Below, piece by piece: positions 1 through 6,358 of a DNA stretch of 14,164 bases (position 1 is the stretch's first letter; each line of letters opens with the position of its first letter). The notes beneath the pieces are model-generated. The model was not told where the DNA came from. It was given only the letters and a program-made list of their open reading frames with translations, and searched no databases. Source of the DNA: Alphaproteobacteria bacterium (GTDB lineage: Bacteria > Pseudomonadota > Alphaproteobacteria > UBA7887); NCBI GenBank assembly GCA_028289725.1, contig JANQOH010000172.1, positions 1 to 14,164 on the forward strand. Reading direction: 5' to 3'. The position numbers and the translations under genes are program-made.

Positions 1-88
1 CCACGCCCATGGTCAGAAAACCGAGCCATTGTCGCCAAGTTACCTGCGGGGCGCCGTCCGGTCCCACGTTGACCGCGGCGTCGGTCAT
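1..88 (-). CDS. emrB: EmrB/DHA2-type MFS efflux transporter, N-terminal 29 residues only
   Basis: This is the beginning of a reading frame that leaves the window at base 1. The ATG at 88 follows directly on the emrA-like stop codon (TAGATG), so the two genes are tightly coupled. The visible residues begin MTDAAVNVGP and continue to a WRQWLGF-LTMGV stretch, which looks like the start of the first membrane helix of 14-helix drug:H+ antiporters of the EmrB/DHA2 family. In that family the pump works with an EmrA-type periplasmic adaptor, which is the gene immediately upstream. The identification rests mostly on that pairing, because only 29 residues are available and no MFS signature motif falls in the window. 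The substrate cannot be told. The sequence beyond base 1 should show whether the frame continues through about 500 residues. Confidence 0.7.
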   Translation of the reverse strand, partial: MTDAAVNVGPDGAPQVTWRQWLGFLTMGV

Positions 89-1168
89 CTAGTGGCTCGT
101 GGTTTCAGCGAAGGTCCTTGGCCCAGCGGCCTGCATGCCGGCCCCGGCGAGCCGCGTATCAATGGACACCTCTACCGAAAGACCGGGCCGCAAATATCCC
201 GCCAGAGAATGGCGGACCGGCAGGCCGATCTTGATCGGGACGCGTTGAACGACCTTGGTAAAGTTGCCCGTCGCATTCTCTGGCGGCAGGAGACTGAACT
301 CCGACCCGCTGGCCGGCGAAAAGCTCTCAATGCGTCCTTCGATGGTGTAGTCGGGGAATGCATCGAAAGCCAGATCAACGGGCTGTCCCGCCCGCATCCG
401 AGCGATCTGTGTTTCCTTGAAATTCGCGACGACGTAAATGTCGTCGACCGGGACCAGCAGAAGCAATTGCGAACCGGGCCGAACATATTGGCCGATACGC
501 ACGCCCTTGCTGCCCACCACACCGTCGACCGGCGCCCGTATCACCGTGTGGTCGAGATCATGTTCCGCCAACTCCAACGCAGCCTCGGCTTCGGCAAGGC
601 GTGCGGCCAGCTCGGTCCGTCGTGCCGCAAACACGCCAACTTTCTGTTTTTGCGCCTCAGATTCCGCCCTTGCCTTCTTCAAATTCGCCGATGCTTCGCG
701 CAATTCAGCGTGCGCCGCATCGAATTTTTGCCGACTCACAAAGTCCTTCTCGAGCAGCTGTTCGGCGCGGGCAAAGTCCTGACGGGCCCGGGCCAGATGG
801 GCTTCGGCGCTGGCGATGGTCGCCGACGCTTGCGCGACGAGGCTGGTTTGGAAAGCGATCTGATTTTCCATGCCATCGATCGCCGCGCGCTGCGCCTGCA
901 CGACCGCCAACGCGCGATCGACGCGCGCGGCAAAATCGAAATCGTCGATCACCACCAAGACCTGACCGGCCTGGACCGCTTGATTGTCGTCCACCAAAAC
1001 CTCGGCGACATAGCCTTCGACTTTGGGGCTGACGGCCGCGATGTCGCTTTCGACATAGGCGTTGTCCGTGGTCTCGATAAACTGCGCCTCGGTCCACCAA
1101 TACCACCCGCCACCGATGGCCGCGGCAACCGCGACCATCGGTGGGGCAAGCGCGATAAATCCACGCAT
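89..1168 (-). CDS. emrA: HlyD/EmrA-type membrane-fusion (periplasmic adaptor) protein
   Basis: A 359-residue adaptor that links an inner-membrane MFS pump to an outer-membrane channel. It has a single N-terminal membrane anchor (about residues 5-25, ending GWYWW). The EmrA-type TTDNAYV motif is at 33-39. A biotinyl-lipoyl-like half-motif follows (about 42-75, SPKVEGYVAEVLV). A long Ala/Glu/Gln-rich coiled-coil hairpin covers about 85-205. The second lipoyl half is IRAPVDGVVG at 210-219, and the beta-barrel end includes GNFTKVVQRVPIKI at 301-314. The length is normal for the family. The ATG at 1168 is the first start after an in-frame TAA 24 nt upstream; its ribosome site is weak, which suggests translation coupled to the P450 gene 35 nt upstream. 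The MFS pump starts at the base after its stop. Its place downstream of luxI and P450 suggests export of something those enzymes make. The transported compound is unknown. Confidence 0.93.
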   Translation of the reverse strand: MRGFIALAPPMVAVAAAIGGGWYWWTEAQFIETTDNAYVESDIAAVSPKVEGYVAEVLVDDNQAVQAGQVLVVIDDFDFAARVDRALAVVQAQRAAIDGMENQIAFQTSLVAQASATIASAEAHLARARQDFARAEQLLEKDFVSRQKFDAAHAELREASANLKKARAESEAQKQKVGVFAARRTELAARLAEAEAALELAEHDLDHTVIRAPVDGVVGSKGVRIGQYVRPGSQLLLLVPVDDIYVVANFKETQIARMRAGQPVDLAFDAFPDYTIEGRIESFSPASGSEFSLLPPENATGNFTKVVQRVPIKIGLPVRHSLAGYLRPGLSVEVSIDTRLAGAGMQAAGPRTFAETTSH

Positions 1169-1203
1169 GGCGTGCGCCCGTAGCTTGTCTTATCCGCCGC
1201 GCT

Positions 1204-2604
1204 TTACGCCGCGATTTGATGTTGGCCGTCGGCGGGCGACGCAACCATCATCACCTTATCCTTCGGACGCAACGTGATCATCGGCTGCGGCTCGATGGTT
1301 TGACCAGGCACGAGATCGAGTTGGCACCGCTGCATGACCATGGCGATCAGCAATTGGGCTTCCATTGTCGCGAAATGCTGTCCCAAACAGACGCGTGCGC
1401 CCCCGGCAAATGGGAAGTAGGCATATCGCGGCCGGGCCTTCTTGGCCTCAGGCGTGAACCGTTCGGGATCAAACCCTTCCGGATTCGGCCAATAGCGCGG
1501 GTTCCGTTGCACGGCGTACGGGCACAACATCACGGTGGTGCCTGGCTCGACCTCATGGTCACCCAAACGGTCGGGCTCGAGCGCCGCGCGCGACATGGTC
1601 CATACCGGCGGATAGAGCCGCATGGCTTCCTCGAACACCATCTTGGTATAGCTGAGCTTCGGCAAATCGGCGAATTCCGGCGTCCGATCGCCGAGCGCGC
1701 CCCGGACTTCCTCACGAACGCGGCGTTCGATTCCCGGGTTCTTCGACAGCAAGTACCATGTCCAGTTGAGCGCGTTGGCTGTGGTTTCGTGGCCAGCCAA
1801 CAGCATCGACATGACCTGGTCGCGCAGCATATTCAAATCGGCCTCGGAACCGCCGAGGTCATAAGCGGCCATCAGCATGGAGAGAAGGTCTTCGCCCGCC
1901 GCCGGATTTTCGCGGCGCTGCTCGATCATGCTCCACACAATCGCTTCGAGTTCCCTGAGCGCGGCAACGAATTTCACGTTGCTCGGCGTGGGAATTGAAA
2001 GCGGCAGATTGGCCAACGCCCAAACCCGCTTTTCAGAACGTTGCAACACCACGGTAATCGCGTCGAAAAAAGCCTCTTTCTGCGTGCCCGAACGACGTCC
2101 AAACAGCGAGCGGACGAGCGCATCCAAAGTCACTTTCATCATCTCGGCCGTAATATCGAATGGACGGCCGCTGAGTTGATCGCCTTGCCAACGATCGAGC
2201 ATATCGGCGATCGCATCGGTCATTGCCTTGCCAATGCGTGTCAGGTGAACACCCTGGAACGCGGGCACCATCGTGCGACGTTGGCTCAGCCATTCCTCGC
2301 CATCGCTCATGATTATCCCATCGCCAAGAAGCGGTCGAACCGCTTCATAGAAGTCGCTCTTGCGATAGTTGCGAAAATTGTCCTGCAAGACGTGCTTGAT
2401 ATGGTCCGGATGATTGACCATCAGCACGCGATGTGGCCCGAGTTTGAGCGGAATCACGTCGCCATACTCCGCCACCAAGTTCGCCACATAGTGCAGCGGG
2501 TCACGGCGGATCGCCGGCAAATGCCCAAGCACCGGAAAAGCCGGCGGAGAGAGCAATTCGGGGACGTTAGCATTGGTGGTTCCGTCAAACTCGAGGACCG
2601 TCAT
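1204..2604 (-). CDS. Cytochrome P450 monooxygenase
   Basis: A complete 466-residue soluble P450 with no signal peptide and no fused reductase. The helix-C WxxxR is W105/R109. The I-helix oxygen-activation motif is AGHETT at 270-275. The K-helix ExxR is E326/R329, and the meander PERF is at 380-383. The heme loop FPFAGGARVCLG carries the cysteine ligand C406. All catalytic signatures are intact. The length and the GGARVCLGQ form of the heme loop resemble the CYP4/CYP102-like class of fatty-chain hydroxylases more than the roughly 400-residue CYP101/CYP107 types, but that is an impression. It would need an external electron donor, and no ferredoxin or reductase gene is in the window. The start has a GAGAACGAGAG purine tract directly before the ATG. 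It is third in the luxI-led operon, 34 nt after the 81-residue protein. Possible substrates are the AHL itself, a fatty acyl chain or another small molecule. Confidence 0.96.
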   Translation of the reverse strand: MTVLEFDGTTNANVPELLSPPAFPVLGHLPAIRRDPLHYVANLVAEYGDVIPLKLGPHRVLMVNHPDHIKHVLQDNFRNYRKSDFYEAVRPLLGDGIIMSDGEEWLSQRRTMVPAFQGVHLTRIGKAMTDAIADMLDRWQGDQLSGRPFDITAEMMKVTLDALVRSLFGRRSGTQKEAFFDAITVVLQRSEKRVWALANLPLSIPTPSNVKFVAALRELEAIVWSMIEQRRENPAAGEDLLSMLMAAYDLGGSEADLNMLRDQVMSMLLAGHETTANALNWTWYLLSKNPGIERRVREEVRGALGDRTPEFADLPKLSYTKMVFEEAMRLYPPVWTMSRAALEPDRLGDHEVEPGTTVMLCPYAVQRNPRYWPNPEGFDPERFTPEAKKARPRYAYFPFAGGARVCLGQHFATMEAQLLIAMVMQRCQLDLVPGQTIEPQPMITLRPKDKVMMVASPADGQHQIAA

Positions 2605-2638
2605 CTCTCGTTCTCCATGTTACCGCGTTGGACTGGAC

Positions 2639-2884
2639 TCAGTTGGTTGGTGTCGGATTACCCTCAACAACGTCGGCAAGATGCTCCGCCGCGGCACCGA
2701 TCAGGTGCACGGCAAGCGGCAATTGTGCAGCCTCGGCCTCGTAACAGAGATATTCGAGACATTGCTGAATCGCCCGTGCCTTCGCGATAGGGTCCCGGTC
2801 CGGGATGTAGATGTGTTCGGGTATGTCGAAATCATCTTGCGTCCCGTTCCGGAGTTCCTCCGACGGGGGTTTCACCACTGTCAT
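2639..2884 (-). CDS. Small acidic helical protein of unknown function, in the luxI operon
   Basis: An 81-residue protein that I do not recognise. It is very likely real. A strong GGGAGGG ribosome site sits 7 nt before the ATG, it starts 12 nt after the luxI stop, and it ends 34 nt before the P450 start, all on one strand. It has an acidic, Pro-rich N-terminus (about 1-32, with DDFDIPEHIYIPDRD) and then a probable two-helix segment (about 33-75) with hydrophobic/acidic periodicity: AIQQCLEYLCYEAEAAQLP and VHLIGAAAEHLADVV. There is no signal peptide, membrane segment or zinc-type Cys pattern; only two cysteines occur, in the first helix. By analogy with small helical antiactivators such as TraM it could modulate LuxR, or it could assist LuxI or the P450. 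That is inference from position and size only. Confidence 0.8.
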   Translation of the reverse strand: MTVVKPPSEELRNGTQDDFDIPEHIYIPDRDPIAKARAIQQCLEYLCYEAEAAQLPLAVHLIGAAAEHLADVVEGNPTPTN

Positions 2885-2896
2885 AATCTGCCCTCC

Positions 2897-3538
2897 CTAG
2901 GCTGCAGTACGTTCGTCAAGCCAGGGCGACGCCTTCAAAACGGATTCAACGATCCCTCCGGCGCTCCGGAGGTCGAATAGCGCCCGTTCTGTTACGTCGA
3001 ACCTGACCGCCATGGCGGAAGCTCCGCCGACTATATGTGCTTGACCTTGCCAGGACGGCTTGGCGCCTGCGCGGTTCATGAACCGCGCGACGGCGCGATC
3101 GTAGACGCCAATCAACTCGGTCATCCCAAGAGAAAGTCCGAGTTCTACCAAGCCGCAATAAAGTTGGCTCGTATGTTGGTGTACCTGGCTAATCATCCGC
3201 CGGCCTGAAACCGTAGATTCCACAGCGAGTCGACTCACCTCCCATATTGTCGGGCTGTGCGGCGGCTCGTCGCCGTCCAACAGGTCGGTGAAAACTTCAC
3301 CGATCATGTAGGAGCTTGTTGTTGGAATCAGGCGGCAGGTCCCGACAATCTTCTCGTCATCATCGCGCAGTAGCAGGTACCACGCGTCTTCATGATCGTA
3401 TTGATCTTGTTCGAGCCCGCCGGACGACGGGACGTCCCAACCGAGGCGTTCCTTAAAAATGCGGTACCGAATACGAAAAATCGTATCCAGTTCTTCCGCA
3501 TATGAAGACTTTAGGAACGGTGTGATGACTTCGATCAT
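2897..3538 (-). CDS. luxI: LuxI-family acyl-homoserine-lactone synthase
   Basis: Makes an acyl-homoserine lactone from S-adenosylmethionine and an acyl-ACP or acyl-CoA. With the start at 3538 (MIEVITPFLK) the 213-residue protein matches LuxI numbering almost exactly: R24, F28, W34, D45, D48, R69, F83 (84 in LuxI), E100 and R103 are all present, which covers the family's SAM-binding and catalytic residues. AAGG lies 7 nt before this ATG. A longer reading from an upstream ATG at 3652 (251 residues) would add 38 residues unlike LuxI and would run through the lux-box palindrome, so I reject it. The FRIRYRIFKERLGW and RLIPTTSSYMIG stretches recall the RpaI/BjaI branch, which uses aryl- or branched-acyl-CoA, but the acyl group cannot be assigned. 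It heads the operon with the 81-residue protein, P450 and efflux genes. GC is lower than in the F420 genes (about 45-57% in the 60-nt lines I counted). Confidence 0.96.
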   Translation of the reverse strand: MIEVITPFLKSSYAEELDTIFRIRYRIFKERLGWDVPSSGGLEQDQYDHEDAWYLLLRDDDEKIVGTCRLIPTTSSYMIGEVFTDLLDGDEPPHSPTIWEVSRLAVESTVSGRRMISQVHQHTSQLYCGLVELGLSLGMTELIGVYDRAVARFMNRAGAKPSWQGQAHIVGGASAMAVRFDVTERALFDLRSAGGIVESVLKASPWLDERTAA

Positions 3539-3545
3539 CGTTTTA

Positions 3546-3549
3546 CCTT
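3546..3549 (-). promoter_or_regulatory. luxI ribosome-binding site
   Basis: AAGG on the minus strand, 7 nt before the ATG at 3538. It supports the short luxI start over the upstream ATG at 3652. The same bases lie in CCAAGG, which can pair with CCTTGG 10 nt further upstream in the transcript, so access may be modulated by RNA structure. Confidence 0.6.
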
Positions 3550-3595
3550 GGCTTGGTTCGTCCAAGGCAAATTGAATCAGCATTGCCCAAGCCAA
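3548..3595 (-). repeat. 9-bp inverted repeat in the luxI leader
   Basis: TTGGCTTGG at 3548-3556 and its perfect complement CCAAGCCAA at 3587-3595 lie 30 nt apart between the lux box and the luxI start. In the luxI transcript the proximal arm abuts the AAGG ribosome site. A second, competing pairing (CCTTGG with CCAAGG) would cover the site entirely. It may be a translational control element or chance. Confidence 0.4.
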
Positions 3596-3598
3596 ACA

Positions 3599-3618
3599 CC
3601 CTGGCAGTTCTGCCAGGT
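3599..3618 (-). promoter_or_regulatory. lux-box-like palindrome upstream of luxI
   Basis: CCCTGGCAGTTCTGCCAGGT on the plus strand. The core 3600-3617 is CCTGGCAG-TT-CTGCCAGG, two perfect 8-bp arms around a 2-bp centre. It fits the CT-N12-AG pattern and the 18-20 bp size of LuxR/TraR/LasR binding sites. The centre is about 70 bp before the luxI ATG and about 134 bp before the ATG of the divergent dioxygenase. For a typical class II site near -42 this would place the luxI transcription start near 3566. The natural ligand is the LuxR protein encoded at 4651-5367, which is inference from proximity. Confidence 0.8.
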
Positions 3619-3742
3619 TGTGAAGAACCGCCCCAACAGGCGCAGAATCCATTGTGATTCATTGCCAAATCGAACCGCGCCGGCTGCGCAAATCCGCTTG
3701 TCGGTTGCGTGATTTTGGGCGGCTTTAACGAGGGCGATCAAC

Positions 3743-4630
3743 ATGACCATCCAGCACCTATCTGAACAAGCCAGCGTGACCGAGCTCGTCTCGGTGCTTC
3801 AGGAGGACGGTTGCGTGGTTGTTGAGGATCTATTTTCGCGAAAGAAGATAGATACGGTCGTGCGCGAAGTTGATGCCTATCTGAGTCCGACGCCTTGTGG
3901 CGAAGCCGATTTTTTCGGCCATAAGACCAAGCGCATGGGTGCCATCGTTCGCAAATCGCCCGCCAGCCACGACTTAATCACTCATCCCAAAATTCTTGGC
4001 ATCATGAACGCGATCCTCGGGCCGTCATGCGACAGGATTCAGCTGAATCTGACACAGGCCATCCGAATCCAATCGGACGAGCGACAACAGATCTTTCATC
4101 GGGACGACGAATTCTACCCAGTCGACAAGCACGGCGCCCAGTTCATGATCAACGCCATGTGGGCGCTCGACGATTTCACCGTCGAAAACGGCGCAACGCG
4201 AATCGTCGTTGGCAGTCATCGCGGCGAAATCAACCGTGAACCAGCGGAAGAGGATATCGAAGCCGCCGTCATGAGCCGCGGCTCGGCCTTGATCTATCTC
4301 GGTTCAGCCGTCCATTGCGGCGGACCGAATGTCTCCGGGACGCCAAGGACCGGCATGGTGATCAGCTACTGTCTGGGCTGGCTTCGGCAAGCTGAAAACC
4401 AATATTTGGCGGTCCCGCCGGAGATCGCCAAAACGCTTCCCAGTACGCTGTGTGATCTCCTGGGTTATACGATTCACCGGCCGAACTTGGGATGGTACGA
4501 GGGCCAAGATCCGAGCGTCGTGCTGAAAGATGGCCGCCTCGACATGCTGGCGGCCCGCGACTACTTTGCGCCCGAGGTCGCGGCAGCTATACGAGACCAT
4601 TACGCCCCAGCAGCGGTTTCTATTCGGTGA
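3743..4630 (+). CDS. Phytanoyl-CoA dioxygenase (PhyH)-family Fe(II)/2-oxoglutarate oxygenase
   Basis: A complete 295-residue protein of the PhyH family, non-heme iron enzymes that hydroxylate a substrate while turning 2-oxoglutarate into succinate. The facial triad can be read: the HxD pair is H119/D121 in FHRDDEF, and the distal histidine is H191 in SAVHCGGPN. R202 in GTPRTGMVISY is the expected 2-oxoglutarate anchor. A GATRIVVGSHR stretch (150-160) is typical of the core barrel. There is no signal peptide. GAGGG lies 8 nt before the ATG. It is divergent from luxI across a 204-bp gap holding the lux box, and convergent with luxR 20 nt away, so it sits between the two quorum-sensing genes. 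Family members act on acyl-CoAs, amino acids, ectoine-like solutes and natural products; the substrate here is unknown. Oxidation of an acyl signal, its precursor or a product of the P450 operon is possible. Confidence 0.93.
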   Translation: MTIQHLSEQASVTELVSVLQEDGCVVVEDLFSRKKIDTVVREVDAYLSPTPCGEADFFGHKTKRMGAIVRKSPASHDLITHPKILGIMNAILGPSCDRIQLNLTQAIRIQSDERQQIFHRDDEFYPVDKHGAQFMINAMWALDDFTVENGATRIVVGSHRGEINREPAEEDIEAAVMSRGSALIYLGSAVHCGGPNVSGTPRTGMVISYCLGWLRQAENQYLAVPPEIAKTLPSTLCDLLGYTIHRPNLGWYEGQDPSVVLKDGRLDMLAARDYFAPEVAAAIRDHYAPAAVSIR

Positions 4631-4634
4631 GCGA

Positions 4635-4657
4635 CCCTATAGTTCGTCGACTAAGGG
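4635..4657. terminator. Possible bidirectional terminator hairpin between phyH and luxR
   Basis: CCCT-(A)-TAGT, loop TCGTCG, ACTA-AGGG forms an 8-bp stem with one bulged A between the convergent dioxygenase and luxR genes. It includes the luxR stop codon. There is no clear T-run on either side, so intrinsic termination is only a suggestion. Confidence 0.35.
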
Positions 4658-5367
4658 ACGATCTGCCCAGTCAAAATCGCTCTGACGACCGCGTGAATTT
4701 TGGAATGCACACCGAGCTTGTTGAGAACATTCTCAATGTGGAACCGGACCGCGCGCTCGCTGGTCCCGATGATGGTTCCGGTTTCCCACGCCGATTTTCC
4801 ACGCGCGGCCCATAATAGGCATTCCCGCTCTCGCGGAGATAAATGAGCTTCGCTGGTCAAACCGGACGCGACCATTCTCGAAGCGGCTTCATGAGTGTAG
4901 AAGGCGGCCAACAGAAGAGCGGATTTTGACTCGCGCCAAACATCGTCGAATGTGCAATCCGTTAGGTCACCACCGACCGTCAAAGTCGCAAACGAACCAC
5001 CGAATCCGTGGACCGGTATCGTGATGCCTTGGTTGATTTTAAACTCGCCCGCTTCGTCAAATATCTGACGTTGAACTGGACTGAGATTGCGCCTTAGTTC
5101 GCGCCACGAAATGCTGGAATTGCTCTTTACCGCCGCAGCCAATACGGCGTCTACGTGTATGTAATCGTTCTCGAAATAGTGTTCCATCCAGCGTTCTGGA
5201 TAGTTCGAAACGACAAACCGCTGCCGTGGCCCCTGGACCGGGCGAACAACGTGATAGGCAAAGAAATCGAGACCGAGTTCGGCTATTTGCGCACTGAGCG
5301 CATCCCGGAGTTGATCCGGACTCTCGAGATTTTCGAGGCCGTCTAAAAAATGATCAATATCGTCCAT
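4651..5367 (-). CDS. luxR: LuxR-family AHL-responsive transcriptional regulator
   Basis: A 238-residue two-domain regulator. The N-terminal autoinducer domain keeps W60, Y64, D73, W88 and G114, with W/Y/D/W at the spacing of W57, Y61, D70 and W85 in TraR. The proline after the conserved Asp (P71 of TraR) is A74 here. The C-terminal LuxR helix-turn-helix starts at LSPRE (176-180). E180, L184 and G190 match TraR E178, L182 and G188. The domain continues through TSERAVRFHIENVLNKLGV. The ATG at 5367 gives a normal family length. A TTG at 5400 would add 11 residues. Neither has a good ribosome site, so the start is uncertain. The nearby luxI is the natural partner, although a dioxygenase gene lies between them. 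It is on the same strand as the F420 genes but 340 nt beyond cofC, with its own candidate promoter. GC is low (about 45-58% in counted lines). Confidence 0.95.
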   Translation of the reverse strand: MDDIDHFLDGLENLESPDQLRDALSAQIAELGLDFFAYHVVRPVQGPRQRFVVSNYPERWMEHYFENDYIHVDAVLAAAVKSNSSISWRELRRNLSPVQRQIFDEAGEFKINQGITIPVHGFGGSFATLTVGGDLTDCTFDDVWRESKSALLLAAFYTHEAASRMVASGLTSEAHLSPRERECLLWAARGKSAWETGTIIGTSERAVRFHIENVLNKLGVHSKIHAVVRAILTGQIVP

Positions 5368-5707
5368 AGCAAGGGGCAAATGCGGTCCACTATCCCTCAA
5401 CTACCGACCGCAGGTAACGACGCCCGGAAGCATTTTAGTCCGCAGACATCAACCAAGACAAGAAGCCGGGCAATTCTGACCGATTGCAGTGGGTTGTTGG
5501 CGGTGCCTTCGCGCCAGGTTCCGACGCGGACGCGCATTGATTCGCGCAACAGCGGAACACCGACCTCACACAATCAAACGATCGGCCGAAAAATGTCGTG
5601 ACCTGCCAGCGTCTGCGTTTTAGTCGGTCGCCTAAATCTCGGAATCGTTGCACCCAAGGATGAGGTCCAAGATGCCAAAGGACTGGGAATAGGCTTTGAC
5701 CGGATCC
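5368..5707. other. Intergenic region upstream of luxR, downstream of cofC
   Basis: 340 bases with no convincing gene. Short open frames here have no homology that I recognise and poor starts. It holds the candidate luxR promoter. A 6-bp inverted repeat (CCGGGC/GCCCGG, at about 5422 and 5465) flanks that promoter. A lone CCTGCCAG at about 5602-5609 resembles half a lux box but has no second arm. I see no terminator with a T-run after cofC. Confidence 0.5.
5432..5461 (-). promoter_or_regulatory. Candidate sigma-70 promoter for luxR
   Basis: On the minus strand TTGTCT (5461-5456) is followed after 18 bp by TAAAAT (5437-5432). Both are close to the TTGACA/TATAAT consensus. Transcription would start near 5425, about 58 nt before the luxR ATG. 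It suggests that luxR can be transcribed independently of the F420 operon. Confidence 0.5.
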
Positions 5708-6358
5708 TTATTCCATTTGCGAAGCAAAGGTGTGCTGCCTAGAGTTGCGATCACGCAACCGGCTCGCGTACTGATAAAGATCACGATAGTCGTCCGGCGT
5801 ATCGAGGTCGAATTCGATTGAAGGAACCTTCTTCCATACAACCGCCTGGCCAATTTTCTTGGCCTCAAGACCATGCGCTACCGCGCTGCGCCCGCCAAAT
5901 CGAAAAGTGAACCGCGCCGGGCGGCGCAGGAACAGTGCGTTGGTTCCAACGCCATGCCGGTCCGAACAGATAGCCACCGTATCCCGTCGCACGCCCTGAC
6001 GCACAAAACCACTTAGGCCGGCCGACGTTACAAGCGGTAAATCGCAGGGCAGAATCAGCAGTCTACTGCAACCGCGCCCCGCCGCATAGTCGCGGCCGAT
6101 TTCAATTGCACGATTCAGATCCGCACCAAGCGGCTCGCGCAAGACAACGGCGCCATGTCGGCGCGCAATGTCTTGCGTCATCGGGCAACGGCTCACCACG
6201 ACAATACGGCGCGCCTCCACAACTGCCGCGACGGCTCGAAGCGTCCGGACCAGAAGCGTGCGATTCAGAATCTGCCGCCGTGGACGACTCATGACCGGTG
6301 CCAATCGTGACTTGCCATTGGCAATCGAGCGCACCGGTATCACCGCCCACAGCGTCAT
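5708..6358 (-). CDS. cofC: CofC/FbiD-type guanylyltransferase (F420 biosynthesis)
   Basis: A 216-residue nucleotidyltransferase that activates a three-carbon phosphate with GTP, giving the GDP-linked donor that CofD joins to FO. Depending on the organism, the acceptor is 2-phospholactate, phosphoenolpyruvate or 3-phosphoglycerate. The N-terminus WAVIPVRSIANGKSRLA (4-20) is the family's nucleotide-binding start. It also shows GADLN (78-82), LPCDLPLV (103-110), GVGTNALFL (136-144) and DLDTPDDY (184-191), all expected in CofC. The length is usual. The ATG at 6358 overlaps the cofD stop as ATGA, so the two are translationally coupled. It is the last gene of the operon. The true substrate cannot be decided from the sequence by eye. 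Confidence 0.92.
   Translation of the reverse strand: MTLWAVIPVRSIANGKSRLAPVMSRPRRQILNRTLLVRTLRAVAAVVEARRIVVVSRCPMTQDIARRHGAVVLREPLGADLNRAIEIGRDYAAGRGCSRLLILPCDLPLVTSAGLSGFVRQGVRRDTVAICSDRHGVGTNALFLRRPARFTFRFGGRSAVAHGLEAKKIGQAVVWKKVPSIEFDLDTPDDYRDLYQYASRLRDRNSRQHTFASQME

Noticed and set aside
29..1183. Long plus-strand open frame (384 codons) opposite the emrA-like gene
   Set aside because: It is Arg/His-rich with no recognisable domain, and lies wholly opposite a gene with clear HlyD motifs. It is a typical high-GC antisense shadow.
2041..2790. Plus-strand open frame of 249 codons across the P450 start and the small gene
   Set aside because: It is antisense to two supported genes, has biased composition and no ribosome site, and shows no motif.
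3539..3652. N-terminal extension of LuxI by 38 residues
   Set aside because: It breaks the LuxI residue numbering, lacks similarity to the family and overlaps the lux box. The start at 3538 has a ribosome site.
5597..5616. Second lux box upstream of luxR (ACCTGCCAG half-site)
   Set aside because: Only one arm resembles the palindrome at 3600. The other half (TCTGCGTTT) does not pair, so it is probably chance.
5435..5653. Possible small minus-strand gene (72 codons) between cofC and luxR
   Set aside because: It is Arg/Ser/Cys-rich, has no ribosome site or motif and overlaps the candidate luxR promoter. I saw no support for translation.
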